From Batillaria attramentaria (Eukaryota; Mollusca; Gastropoda; Batillariidae): DNA of 64,000 bases. The stretch covers positions 2,199,501 through 2,263,500 of the forward strand of contig JACVVK020000056.1 in the NCBI GenBank assembly GCA_018292915.2, in the 5' to 3' direction. Positions 44,563 through 54,563 of the stretch are shown one piece after another. Below the pieces are notes generated by a model that did not search any database, had not been told where the DNA came from, and saw only the letters and a program-made list of their open reading frames with translations. The translations under genes were made by a program, and so were the position numbers. The first letter of the stretch is position 1; every line of letters begins with the position of its first letter.

Positions 44563-47500
44563 GCAGGACCCAAGCGAAGTCAAACTTGGGGTGGATCCAT
44601 CCAATCAGCTTCAGCAGGAACTCACAGGTGTGGATATCCCCTGAGAAACGATCTCGCAGATCAATGTACTGGGCCTGTATAGGATAGTAAAGCGAGGCAA
44701 TGATGCACTGCAAAGTAACCAAAGGATGTTAGAGCTCTGACAGCACAATAAGAATAATAATAGATGTAATAATAATAATACATATAGTGCAGGTGCTTTA
44801 TCCAAATGCTTGACATAAGTCAAAGTGCCATGAACTTCAGCCACCACGCACACTCAAGTGAATCACCCACATTATCTCACAACCAGCACATCAAAACATT
44901 ACAATCACATGGTATAAAACTCAGCTCAATTATTCAAGGTTCAGAATGTCAAATTGCGGTCAATTTTATTTTTGTGGCCTGAACATTTCCAAAGTGGAGG
45001 GGAGGGAAGCTAGAGCATGTACAAAAACATTTGGTGGCAATGAATGGTCCAGCAATGTCATACTTGAGGAGAAAAATCTGAAGCCTTAAGTGGGACTCCA
45101 ACCCAAAACTCTTGCACTGGCGGCAGGAGTCATCACCTCCAGCCCTGTGTCATTATAATATGACACCTGTCACTGTCATTTACCTTGACAGCCACCTCCC
45201 TGCCGTCCAGTGTTGTAGCCCTGTGAACCTGTGCCAGGCTGGCTGCAGCAATAGGATTGGGATCAAACGACGCAAACATTTCCTCTGGCTTCTTCCCAAA
45301 GTCCTCCAGGAACAACTGTTCCACCTGAACACAGAGAATAAAACAGCGCACTTGTATGTTAATTATATACATCTCTCTCAAAATCACAAAATCTAAAGAT
45401 GTAGTGCTGTTGCCTGAATGTTTGTCATCTCGGACACCAATGACAGGAACTCCGGTGGTATGTATACAGCAGTACCATTGGTACGGTGAGGGTGTCTGTG
45501 TCTGTCTGTGTCTTCCTGCGTCTGTGTGTGTGCGTGGATGATGGCTTGTTATGTACTACTGGTCATGAAAGCCTCTATGCTTGTAATGCCTCTGAGATGG
45601 AAAACTGCCACTTTCGAAGCACTAAGGCTGTTTGCCAGATAAAAGGATGTTTTCTTTGACCATCGGACCATTTTCGTGACTTAGTGGCTTCTACTATTAG
45701 AGAAATACGACTTTCTTTGGGCCTACCTGAACAGACTGGGACTAGAAAACTTTTGTAAAAATAGCCACCAATCTAGCTGGTCCTCAGTAAGATTGCTAAG
45801 ATGTAACAAATGCTGGTGGAAGATCTGAGTGTGATTCGGTTGTGTGATTCAAAATGTGTAATGCCTAGATTGTCAGTTTATCTTTGCATATTATGTTTTG
45901 TTTTTGTTTGATTACTGTAGAATGTAGTGAGGACTTCTTCTAAGATAGGCAGAGATGCCTACAAGAATTATCCTAATAAACGTTTCATCATCATCAGCCT
46001 GCAACCAAATAGCGTCGTCTGCTCAGTATGTGGCAAACTTCTAGATCAACATTACACCAGCCAGTGTCACCACAATGTTTTCAGATACTATATAATTGTG
46101 ATGCAAGTGACTGATTCTGATGCCCTGATCAAGCGAATTCGATGAAAAGTTTTTAGCACAAGCCTGTCATACCTATCCAGACTTTGAATATGCCATTATA
46201 CATTTTGAATCACACAACCGAATCACACTCAGATCATCCACCAGCATTTGTTACATCTTAGTAAGTAAACAAACCAACCAACAAACACTTACCTCATCGG
46301 TTGTGCGAGTGAGGGCTCTGTCTTGCAGAACCACCAAGACCTCTAGGTACTCACGAGGCAGTATGTGATTCATAGACACAAGACCCTGCAAAAAGTCACG
46401 CAGCTTCCGTCAAAATGATACATGTATACACATGAAACAGGAAGCATAAGAATCCGAGGATGGCACAATGCATAAACACCAACACAATCTATCTAATGAT
46501 TATAATAGGTAAGGCTGGCGGAATGCACTCATAAAGTTTAAACTCATCAGAGACAGATTTACAAAAACATGAAAAAAAAATGAAAAAAAAAATCAATTAA
46601 GTTCAACAGCTTGAACTTATCAAACCGATGAATTATTTTAACCCAAAGCTGCCTTGTAATGGGAGTGTTAAGCCGGCTCTTAACTGGGCACTGCGGAGCG
46701 CCACAGTGCTGTCCACAGTTGTGATTTTGGGGGTTTCCGCCACTGTGGCGTCATCACAGCAACCTGGATTTCAAATAGCCGCAACTGTGACTGTGGTTTC
46801 CACAACAGATTCTGATTGGCTGTACTATGTCACTCCGGCGGTGCGCAAACATGGTGGACAGTGCATCCTGCAATCGGTTTGTCACAGAGCACAGCTGTGT
46901 TCAGTTTTGTAGTTAGTAGACACACTGAGTGCAAGGACTGTGATGTGCATGTGTGTTTTCGCGCGCTGTGCCCAGTTAAGAGCAGGCTTTACTGCCTAGA
47001 CTACTTGGCAATTTTTTTCAGATCTGGTAACTCGCACAGCTGACTTTTATGGGTACCTGACGATACCTGTACATGTGCAGACTTCACCATTTTTCTTTCA
47101 AACAGCCTGTACTGAGCAGCTGCAGGTGAACATTTTCATTCCTACCTGTCCCAGCTTGATGTACAGGCCTCCATTTTTCAGACATCCTGCCAGGATTCGC
47201 TCTGCCGCACGTCGGTGACATCCCTTGATAGCCTCGTCATACTCTTTTGATTCATCGTCAAGATTCCATAGCGACCACTTGTAGTCCACCGAGATGCTTA
47301 GTCCTATAATTACTGACCTGCAGAAAGCCATAAATTGATAAAATATCAGATCCCACTGAGAAAGACGAGCACAGAATGTCCAGTGTGTGTGATTTGTACA
47401 CATATGGTGCACGCCCACAGTTAGATACACGTACCTTCAGTGCGCACCTTCATGATTGCAAACTGTCCCTAGTGATGGTAATCTCATACAAGAATGACCA

Positions 47501-48235
47501 GAGCAATCAATTTTCTGCCACATAATGAGCTGTGAAACAAACAGTCTAAACAAGAAAACAGAGCAGCAAAGTCAACTGTAGAGCAATTTCTGCCAACTCC
47601 AGTATTCTCAGACTTATACATTTACATACATACATACATGTACATACAAGATGAGGCATTGGGACATAGCCTGAGTAACTCCGTCACACATTAACTGACC
47701 ACATACATAGCAAAAACTATAATGAATCCAAGATCACTGCCAAGATTGAGAAGCCGCAGAAATACTGCCACAATGTGTTTACATACACGTGCATATATAT
47801 ATACTATACTTTTTAACTGAATTTCACTTATTTCTGCATACAGTACCTCACAAATCTTCTGACACCACCAACGAAAACACGAAGTTTCCGTCTCTCTTGC
47901 TGATCTTGTAATGCATAGTACACAGCACCAGATGCAGACGCTCCCAGTACTGTTGCAGCAAGTATAGTCCTCCATCGTATCCGCCTTTTGGGGCTGCTGC
48001 TACCAGAAGTCACATTTTTTGTTCTACTGGACACAAAAGTTTTTCCCAGAGGTAAGCCTCGACATGATGGCAACACCCTACTAGATGGTGGCGAGATTCT
48101 GCTTGAGGTGCGAACCAAGGTAGTGTAACTTGTACGCAGCAAAGTTCTATGATGAGCACACACGTTGAGAGGGAGACTAGCCGCTGCTGGGACTTTCAAA
48201 ACACTCAGTCTTCCAACAGCTTGTAGGACCACCAT
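37133..48235 (-). CDS. ADCK5: ADCK5, UbiB/aarF-family atypical kinase
   Basis: UbiB-family protein-kinase-like protein, expected in mitochondria; family members act in coenzyme Q/lipid homeostasis, and the ADCK5 substrate is not established. Exons in transcript order: 48235-47847, 47317-47146, 46385-46293, 45324-45184, 44674-44561, 44325-44194, 43435-43352, 42977-42896, 42069-41899, then 41010-40803 or 40134-39957, 38761-38687, 38010-37789, 37148-37133. The joined length is a multiple of three: 632 or 622 residues. N-terminal basic/Ser-rich leader and a membrane segment at about 91-109 ([19 protein letters not shown]). UbiB motifs are intact: KLGQ (184-187), AAAS alanine-rich loop (244-247), VAVK lysine (265), EQEGRN (316-321), catalytic HADPHPGN (395-402), DHG metal motif (419-421). 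The start is the first ATG before a conserved reading frame. It is convergent with RREB1 and divergent from ANKS6. Confidence 0.95.
37420..37700. mobile_element. Dispersed repeat shared with 45595-46170
   Basis: GCCACTTACAAAGCTGTAAG with TTTGC, then TATTAGAGAAATACGACTTT and AAGCGTATTCGATGAAAA recur in the same order at 45600-45715 and 46132-46150, and weakly near 52450-52520. Probably a decayed retrotransposon fragment. It lies between ADCK5 exon 12 and the terminal exon. Confidence 0.65.
39377..39462. mobile_element. Perfect 86-bp hairpin, miniature foldback element
   Basis: 28-bp arms, TATGTGACCCTCCACCACGA then AATGAGTC and the exact inverse, enclose a 30-bp loop whose own ends (GTCTTGT / ACAAGAAGAC) also pair partly. 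It lies in the ADCK5 intron between exon 11 and the distal alternative exon. It looks like a young MITE. It would form a strong RNA stem in either transcript orientation. Confidence 0.9.
39957..40134 (-). CDS. ADCK5: ADCK5 alternative exon 10b (178 nt)
   Basis: Acceptor GTCTAG, donor GTGAGA. It takes one base from exon 9 (G+AC = Asp), encodes [20 protein letters not shown] through [15 protein letters not shown], and gives two bases (AG) to the next exon. It is homologous to 10a: aromatic start, F..IL.QRP, and a MP..LLL..R end. The overall sequence is the one more like ADCK5 of other animals (long Met/Arg-rich helix [20 protein letters not shown]). Part of the C-terminal lobe after DHG. Confidence 0.9.
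40803..41010 (-). CDS. ADCK5: ADCK5 alternative exon 10a (208 nt)
   Basis: Acceptor CATGCAG, donor GTAATT. It uses the same incoming phase (G+AT = Asp) and outgoing phase (CG + A = Arg) as 10b. It encodes [20 protein letters not shown], a basic insert [20 protein letters not shown] and [17 protein letters not shown]. Ten residues longer than 10b. Including both exons shifts the frame and meets TGA seven codons into 10b, so the pair can only be used one at a time. Confidence 0.88.
41225..41535 (-). mobile_element. Non-LTR retrotransposon 3' end, second family copy
   Basis: The minus-strand frame reads [34 protein letters not shown], the standard C-terminal tail of LINE-type ORF2. It ends CCACATCATCATCTTGCTGG then (GT)n. 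It has the same terminus as 12495-12705. It lies in the ADCK5 intron between exons 9 and 10a. Confidence 0.85.
42174..42690 (-). mobile_element. SINE family 2 with (TGGTA)n tail and tRNA-like head
   Basis: Minus-strand head at about 42615-42690: the reverse complement carries A box TGGTCTAGTGGTTAAGG and B box GGTTCGATCC. The body includes CTCTTCTTCGAAAGATGAAT and an internal (GT)n. It ends in a pure pentanucleotide array of GGTAT/GGTAC units (42174-42240), then GGCAC-type variants. Lies in the ADCK5 intron between exons 8 and 9. Confidence 0.9.
43186..43262 (-). mobile_element. tRNA-like SINE head
   Basis: The reverse complement reads GGATGGCTCAACTGGCTGAG then CAC, and later GGTCAAGGGTTCAAATCTTG: clear A- and B-box order. 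It lacks a full tRNA fold and discriminator. It is therefore a SINE fragment, not a tRNA gene. Confidence 0.75.
44513..44560. repeat. (CA)n microsatellite abutting ADCK5 exon 5 donor
   Basis: On the minus strand, exon 5 ends ...TGGGTCCTGCAG and the intron is GTGTGT from its first base for about 23 units. The splice donor is thus the edge of the microsatellite. Confidence 0.95.
44750..45125 (-). mobile_element. SINE family 1, copy b
   Basis: (TAA)n tail, then the family body with CACGCACACTCAAGTGAATC and GTGGCCTGAACATTTCCAAA. The tRNA-like head is decayed (GTGGGACTCCAACCC). Lies in the ADCK5 intron between exons 4 and 5. Confidence 0.82.
45796..46261. mobile_element. 466-bp MITE with about 70-bp terminal inverted repeats
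   Basis: The left arm CTAAGATGTAACAAATGCTG through GATTCGGTTGTGTGATTCAA (to about 45865) and the right arm (46192-46261) are inverted copies with about three mismatches. The right end lies about 30 bp from the donor of ADCK5 exon 3 (46292). The interior has a 72-codon frame with [18 protein letters not shown], reminiscent of the zinc-knuckle-like tail of a retrotransposon ORF. Confidence 0.85.
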
Positions 48236-48611
48236 GATGCCTGCCGGACTTGACTTTCAAGAGTAGGAAGTTGTGAGAGCTCTTCAGCTGATAACACTAT
48301 CTCAAGTTAAAACTCAAACAATACATGCACCGTGTCAGCAAGTTCAATGCTGATGTGACATTGGAAATGTTTCTATCTTCATGGAACGGAACTGCATGTC
48401 TTTCTGTCTGCATAATCAAAGTCCTTTAACTTTCAGTCCTGAGTCTTCCGTCCATTTTCAGTGCAGCCGCTGTGGCGACTCAGTTCACCTGTAATACTAA
48501 GAAACGGAGAGTGAGTCATGCAATGGTTCAACTCGCGAAATTTAGCTTTCGGAGGTGGTTACTCGAGAGCGGGAGTGTGTCTGATCGGTTACAAAACTAC
48601 TGTCGTTGGGG

Positions 48612-48612
<1 letters not shown>

Positions 48613-48649
<37 letters not shown>
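48613..48649. repeat. (TA)n microsatellite
   Basis: About 18 TA units directly against the left end of the inverted-repeat-bounded element. Confidence 0.95.
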
Positions 48650-48651
<2 letters not shown>

Positions 48652-51650
48652 TCAAGAGTACAGAGTTGAGTCGAGTGAGTGTGACATGAGTACCCAGTTT
48701 TCAGCAAAGTGATAAACAAACTATTTTATATGAATTTGGTGTGTCTTGTCATGAGCAATCTTCACCGTATCTGATTTTCTCATACAAGTTGTCGATTGGC
48801 CGTATTTGAAGAAATAAGTTGTGAGTTTGTACATAACATTAAACACTGTCACAATTTTGCAGACTTGAAATTTCAAGGCAAAAACAAACCAGTGATGTTG
48901 TTTGCATTTTGTGTTTTTATTTTGAAGGCTTAACCTTCAGCAATATCACAAAAGAGAATGAAAGACTCACTAGATGCAAAGAAATGCAATGAAAAAGTGG
49001 TGTGAACATAACTTTACGTCAAGCGGCATGTTAAACTGAAATGAGCACCATTATGACAGAGTACTGATACTGTTTGGTCAATAAAACCATCTTAAGAACA
49101 TTGTTTGGGTTACTCAATAATAATGTAGTGCAATACATGAACAATAATAAATGATACGTAAACAGAAATGGATTCAAATGTTTCTGGTTTTCTGCTTGAC
49201 GGAACATGTCAATAAAACACTTTAAAAAGCTAAACATTTTATTCCAGTTATTATTGTTTCCCAGTAAAATTAAAGACCGACCCTTGAAATACATGCAAAA
49301 ACAAAAATAACAGTTGCTACTTCACTGTGTCCCTGAATATAGTGATCAAAGAAAGAACTGAGCATGCTTAAACATAACATTACAACATGACAGACTCATT
49401 CCAAACTTTTAAAGTCACACAGAAGGAAAAGGTACAAAAAAATATATTACCAGTGACTTTGTTTTTATGGTAAATACACCTTAGTCACACAAAAGTGTAT
49501 CTGACAGATTTAACACATGAATTATTACCATATCCAGCTGTCTGAACATAACTTGACACACTTGAACACAACATTACACTGTGACAGACAAATTTCAGAT
49601 AGCTAAAGTCAACCAGAAGGAAAAAGAACAAAACATATCAGTTGTAGTAAGTGTGGTTCAATGGGAGGTACTCTTTAACCCCCTCAGAGTATGATTTTAA
49701 GCTTAATCCCATAGATAATTGCTATCTCAAGCTACATGAATGTAACTTTACGCAACTTCGAACATAACATTACACTGTGACAGACTCATTTGAGACTGTC
49801 AAAATCAAACAAGAGGAAATGGAACAAAAAAAGGTATTACCAGGAAGTGTGCTTTAATCGAAGGTATACATTCTCTTCACAAAAATATGATTTAAAAGCA
49901 TAATAAAATTGTTAACTGTCATTATCAAGTTGCTGGAACTTAACTTGACAAACACTCATGCAACAGCTTTCACTCAAACACACACAGGGATGATGTATAC
50001 AAACTGCTATAATCAAGAAGGGGCGCACAGCATAGGAAATAGTGAATACCTATCACTTTTCAGTACAGCAAAGGAAAAAAATGTAACCTTTGACTGAACA
50101 TAACTTGAAACCCACTGTTTGTGTATAAAGTTGTGTTCAAACACAAACAGCTCCTGCACATTTTCTATTGGTGTGATCCTGGAAAAAAAAACCACAGTCA
50201 TGAATAAAAACACATAATTTCGCTGTCCTCTATTTCTGGCCATTAAAAAAATGAAGGAATGCCCAAGTTGTTGTTTGTACATAATATAACAACTGCATGA
50301 ATCTGGGTACGGTGTGTAAAGTTAACTTCAATAAACAAACAGATGAACACACAAAAATGTGTTTGAATGGAAATTTTCAAGACTCCAGGGAGAAAAATTA
50401 TTCCAAAGATGTTTAGCAGGATATTTTATTTTTGTTTGGTGCTAGACTTGTCGTCGTATGAGTTTGAACATAATGCTGACGACCTTCGTTTGTGAGTAAA
50501 GTTGTGTTCAAACCAGAGACATCTGAAATTTTACATAAGAAAGCTTTACTCCCCGCAAAGGATCTTTTTCCGAGTAGCTTTCCACCTAAAAATACCTAAG
50601 GCATTCATTGTTTGTTGCTGAATACACAACTTTTGTAACAGAGTCATGAACATAACGTTTACAACCTAAACCACAAATGTCTCCACGGCTGTATCGATTA
50701 GAATCACGACAAGGATTAACATCCACACGTTGGTGATACCAATCACCACACTAACATCGAGTTTACCATTGCCGCTGTTGTCAGCAGTATTCCAAAATGC
50801 ACAAGAACACAGACTCTTTGTGTTTATTCACTTTTTGCTGCTGAGTTGACTAGATTTGTCTGAAGATAACACTTAACACTTAAAACTTACCCTCGGGATT
50901 ATCGGCTGCCTCCTCCAGTGACGGTTATCAAAGTCATCGGCTCAAAGAAATCATGCTTCCAGCTTGTGTTTGAAACGGCCGCTGGTTGAATTTATCTCAT
51001 ACCCGAGTGTACCGATCGATTTTTTCTCGCGTGAACATAACAGTAAAATTAACACACCGTCGGGTCTTCGAAATCAACACAAAGTTTCTTTTCAACAACA
51101 CGAGATATATCGGTGTTCTTCCATGAAAAATAAAGAGTGAAAAAACGATGTTGAGATTATGCAAGTTAGGTATTACGCAGGACAAAAGTACGTTCGACCT
51201 CGGTGGTCGATGTTGATCATCGGAAGTTTACGACGACGTTATGTCCAAACGTGCCTACATTTTCAGTCATTTTTCTAAAAAAAAGGGAAAATATTTGACA
51301 CCTGCCAGTATGCCGACTGAAATAAAGGCAGTTTTGAGCATTTGGAGACAGCAAATGGGTTCACTGACCGTTCTCCATGTTTCTCAAAATAACACTTCAG
51401 CGATCGCAAGTACTTTCTGTCACGTTTTTCTTCCACTGCAATCACCGATTTTTCGCCAAAAACCCAGAGTTTTAAACGCAAGAAGTAAATGTACCACATC
51501 CAATTCTCACTGTTTGAAACTCTGATTTATACTGAACAAGTGAGCCAAAGTAGACAACTGTGCATGCTTTTTAAACAAGTTTGTAGCATCATTCATGTGA
51601 ATGGGTAGCCATTTTGAGCACTCGACTCACCTCTGTACTCTTGACCATAT
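48649..51650. mobile_element. About 3.0-kb non-coding element with 30-bp terminal inverted repeats
   Basis: The left end TGGTCAAGAGTACAGAGTTG plus AGTCGAGTG (48649-48677) is repeated inverted at 51619-51649 with one mismatch. Both ends are flanked by (TA)n, compatible with insertion into or duplication of TA. The interior lacks a long open frame but has a recurring GAACATAAC motif. Class unknown; a non-autonomous DNA transposon is the simplest reading. Confidence 0.65.
49365..49830 (+). repeat. Degenerate tandem repeat, about 190-bp unit
   Basis: Three units carry AACATAACATTACACTGTGA then CAGACTCATTT, followed by AAGTCAAACAGAAGGAAA-like and AAGG/TATTACCAG-like segments (near 49375, 49565, 49765). 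They lie inside the 3-kb element. Confidence 0.7.
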
Positions 51651-51990
51651 ATATATATATATAATATGTTCACGTAATTCACCTTACATCAACGAAAGAG
51701 AGATTCGCGACATTCGTTTGGTATGTTTGGTGTTCTGTAGGTTAATATATGCTGTGCAAAGTGTAACGAACTGTGCACCAAAACCCTAAAGATTTCAAGA
51801 GTTTTGTATGGAAGAAATTTGAAACTTTGTCTTACGTCTTCTCCTTGAAACGCACCACCGCAACTTCGTCTGCATCTTGCGTGCCTCCGACCCTTTATAT
51901 TTTCTACAGCAAAAGAGTAACTCGGGGGGGGGGGGGGGTCAGGTCAACTCGGCCCGTTTAAAACTCGGCCCAAAATGGCAGTCAGATCTC

Positions 51991-52372
51991 GGTCCTACTA
52001 ATTACCGAAAACAACGAAACGACCGAAAACAACCAAAAACAACTCTTGATACGGATAGAACGCGGTTCAAACATACAAATAACAACACACAAACATGATT
52101 AACGGTGAAAAAAGTGGCCTTAAAAAAAGCTAAAAGGAAAAAAAGGTGATATTGCAGAAAATAACCAGTCCGGACCAGAGTCGCTTCCCTTGGGAGACAC
52201 GTTCATTTCGTCCTGTTCTCTTGGAGTGAATAAGTACTTTATTCCTTTAAACTAGTTTAATGAGGCTCTTTTTCACCTTTAATTATGTTTGTGTGTTGTT
52301 ATTTCTATGTTTTAACTACGTTCTACGCGTCTTAAGAGTTGTTTTCGGTTGTTTTCGGTAATTAGTAGGACC
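51991..52372. mobile_element. 382-bp foldback MITE with about 110-bp inverted repeats
   Basis: GGTCCTACTAATTACCGAAA at 51991 and its inverse ending at 52372 begin long arms that also share AACAACACACAAACAT and GGTGAAAAA. The arms differ by several substitutions and a short indel. AGATCT lies just outside both ends. Confidence 0.85.
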
Positions 52373-52604
52373 CGTCAGATCTGCCCAATTCGGCCCAATG
52401 TAAGATTAAGCTCTGTGAACTGAGACGATAACTTGTGCAAACAACTGGATGTTCCTTTCGGCCATTGCCACAATTTTCGTGACTTTGCGGTTTCTCATAG
52501 AAAACTATAACTTTCTTTGGCCTAACGCTTCCATACCCGTCCTACACTGAGTACCTGTTCTCGACGCCACAGTTAGATTGTCTCCCATTGACCATGCCCT
52601 ACGG

Positions 52605-52800
52605 TCCCCATAAGCCATCGTGAATCCACACTGTTTTGCCATTAGGCAACTACACCCTATGTACCTGTTAAGGCATCGTGGATCATGGTAGCGTTTCCAT
52701 TTGACCGGCCGTTATACATACGAGCCATCGTGAATCTATCCTAAAGTAGTCTGCTGCCCCTCTGCGTCCTACGGTACCCATGAGGCATCGTGAATTCATA
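52605..52800 (+). repeat. Degenerate tandem repeat, about 57-bp unit
   Basis: Four copies of a GCCATCGTGAATC-like core, preceded by TACGGTCCCCATAA-like sequence, near 52612, 52672, 52725 and 52782. Confidence 0.75.
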
Positions 52801-53691
52801 TTAAAGATTCTTCATACTGTGCACTGCATCTGCATGGTTACTGAGGTGCACGAATACCCTCCTGATTATGATACTACTAAGTACTTGGCTCAAACCGCAG
52901 AACGGCTGTGAAAACGCGCACCCAAGTGACTGAATTGTAGTTACTACACAGGACATCAACATATACATAATATATTATTTATATATTGCAACCACGTGGG
53001 TCAAAGGGTCAGCTCAGTTATCTGTTTGCTGAACAGATAAAGCTTGAAGCACAAAATAATATTATGTCTTCAATCACCACTTGTTGTGTGTGTGTGTGTG
53101 TGTGTTTGGGTTGTTGTTTGTTTCTTTGTGTTTTCTGCATAATTTTGTGTTTCTGTACATTCATGAGTTATTTCCTTGTAGAGTTATGCTCTCTTGTATG
53201 TGCATGGATTATTAATTATAATAATAAAAGCAAGGTGTCGAGTTGCTCTCGTTTTCTCTTTTCATTTCATTGTGTCCTTGAAATAAAAGAAACCATACAA
53301 ATTGCACCCGTAAAGAATTTTCATAGGTTAAATTAATCAAGGGAAGAATGAAAAAGCGGGGAGGAGTAACCTATGTAGCGGGGGGTGGGGGGTGCAGGGG
53401 TGGGTGGGTTAATTGGTGTTCGCATGCACTAGGCAGTAATTGTAAAGTTCTTCATTTACTGCTTTTCTAAGGGGATGGCGGTGGTGTTAAGTGTTGTATG
53501 TATTGGGCTCTGTGGGTTTTGTCGGTTGTTTGTTGTTTTGTTTGTTTGTTGTTTGTTTGGGGGGTGAGGCAAACTTGGTTTATTTCCTGCTTCCCTCTGT
53601 CTTTTTTTTTTTTCTTCTTTAGCAAAACCGGCTATGGATTCAGTTTGTATGCTGTTTGTTGTTGTTTTTTTTTGTTATTTTGTCTTTACTT

Positions 53692-53718
53692 GGGGGGGGG
53701 GGGGGGGGGGGGGGGGGG
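53692..53718. repeat. Poly-G tract (27 G)
   Basis: Uninterrupted G27. The exact length in the genome is uncertain because such tracts are poorly sequenced. Confidence 0.85.
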
Positions 53719-54312
53719 CTGGGATTTTTCTTGTTCTCAGTTGTTGTTGTTTTTTTGGTTTTTTTTGTACAGGTTTGTGATCGTCTATCATTTTTAGGAA
53801 GAAAAGTGCGAATGAATGTGAAGACGGAAGAAACATGCCCCTACCGTTGCTCGACTACCAACAGTCACAGCCTCCCCCTCCCCCCCCCCCCCCTACCCCG
53901 ACCCCACCCCACCCCCAACAAAAATCCGGAAAATATTAGAATGAATATAGCTATAACCATTCCTTTTCAGCCGGCTGAAGATCAACACCGGAAAAGACAC
54001 TCCCGTGATTGTATGTTATAACATTCTATACTGTAAACAAAGAAGTCCCAAAGCAAAACACTACATTACATTGCTATTCATTGTGCTTTAAGAAGGCTGC
54101 ATTTTTTGTTTTTATCTCTCTCTGAGCGTGCTTTGAGTCTGACAGCAAAGAGATGAGGCACGAAGATCAATAGGGTCCGATCTCTCTCGAAGGCAACCAC
54201 CACTTGACAACCCAGAGCAGACATCATCGCGCTTACTACGTGATTGTTCACATACTTGCGCTCAACTGAACGCTGGGGCACCTGCCGTAGCAGACGATTC
54301 TTTCGCCCGAAG

Positions 54313-54366
54313 TGAACCGGATGACGTCACGATCACTTCTCCAAGATGGCGCCGGAAGTTCTGGGA
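54313..54366 (+). promoter_or_regulatory. Candidate ANKS6 core promoter (CRE, YY1, ETS-like sites)
   Basis: A palindromic CRE TGACGTCA (54322-54329), a YY1-type CAAGATGGCGCC (54342-54353) and an overlapping ETS-type CCGGAAGT (54352-54359) lie within 40 bp. They are about 205-240 bp before the ANKS6 ATG, with no TATA box. This arrangement is typical of housekeeping promoters, where YY1 sites often sit at the transcription start. Confidence 0.6.
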
Positions 54367-54563
54367 CGATAGACTAAGTTTGATTGAAACTCGTGAAAAC
54401 AAACTTTGAACTGTCAAATAGGACAACGATGGCATTCGATGTACATGGATAATTATTTCTCCATGGCAGTGGCAATTCGTGGCAGTAGCAATTGTGGCTA
54501 AGAGGATTTTATCGGACCTTCTTCGATCGTCTTCGACTTGCATCCTCAGACTCTTCATCCAGC

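Larger units (their letters stand above)
48236..54300. other. Repeat-rich intergenic region between divergent ADCK5 and ANKS6
   Basis: No conserved gene was seen on either strand. It contains a (TA)n tract, a 3-kb inverted-repeat-bounded element, a foldback MITE, a degenerate 57-bp tandem repeat, long poly-G and a (GT)n tract at about 53089-53105. Short open frames match nothing recognisable. Confidence 0.6.

Noticed and set aside
51241..51525. 94-codon open frame inside the 3-kb element
   Set aside because: No recognisable domain, no splice context, and AT-rich composition like its surroundings.
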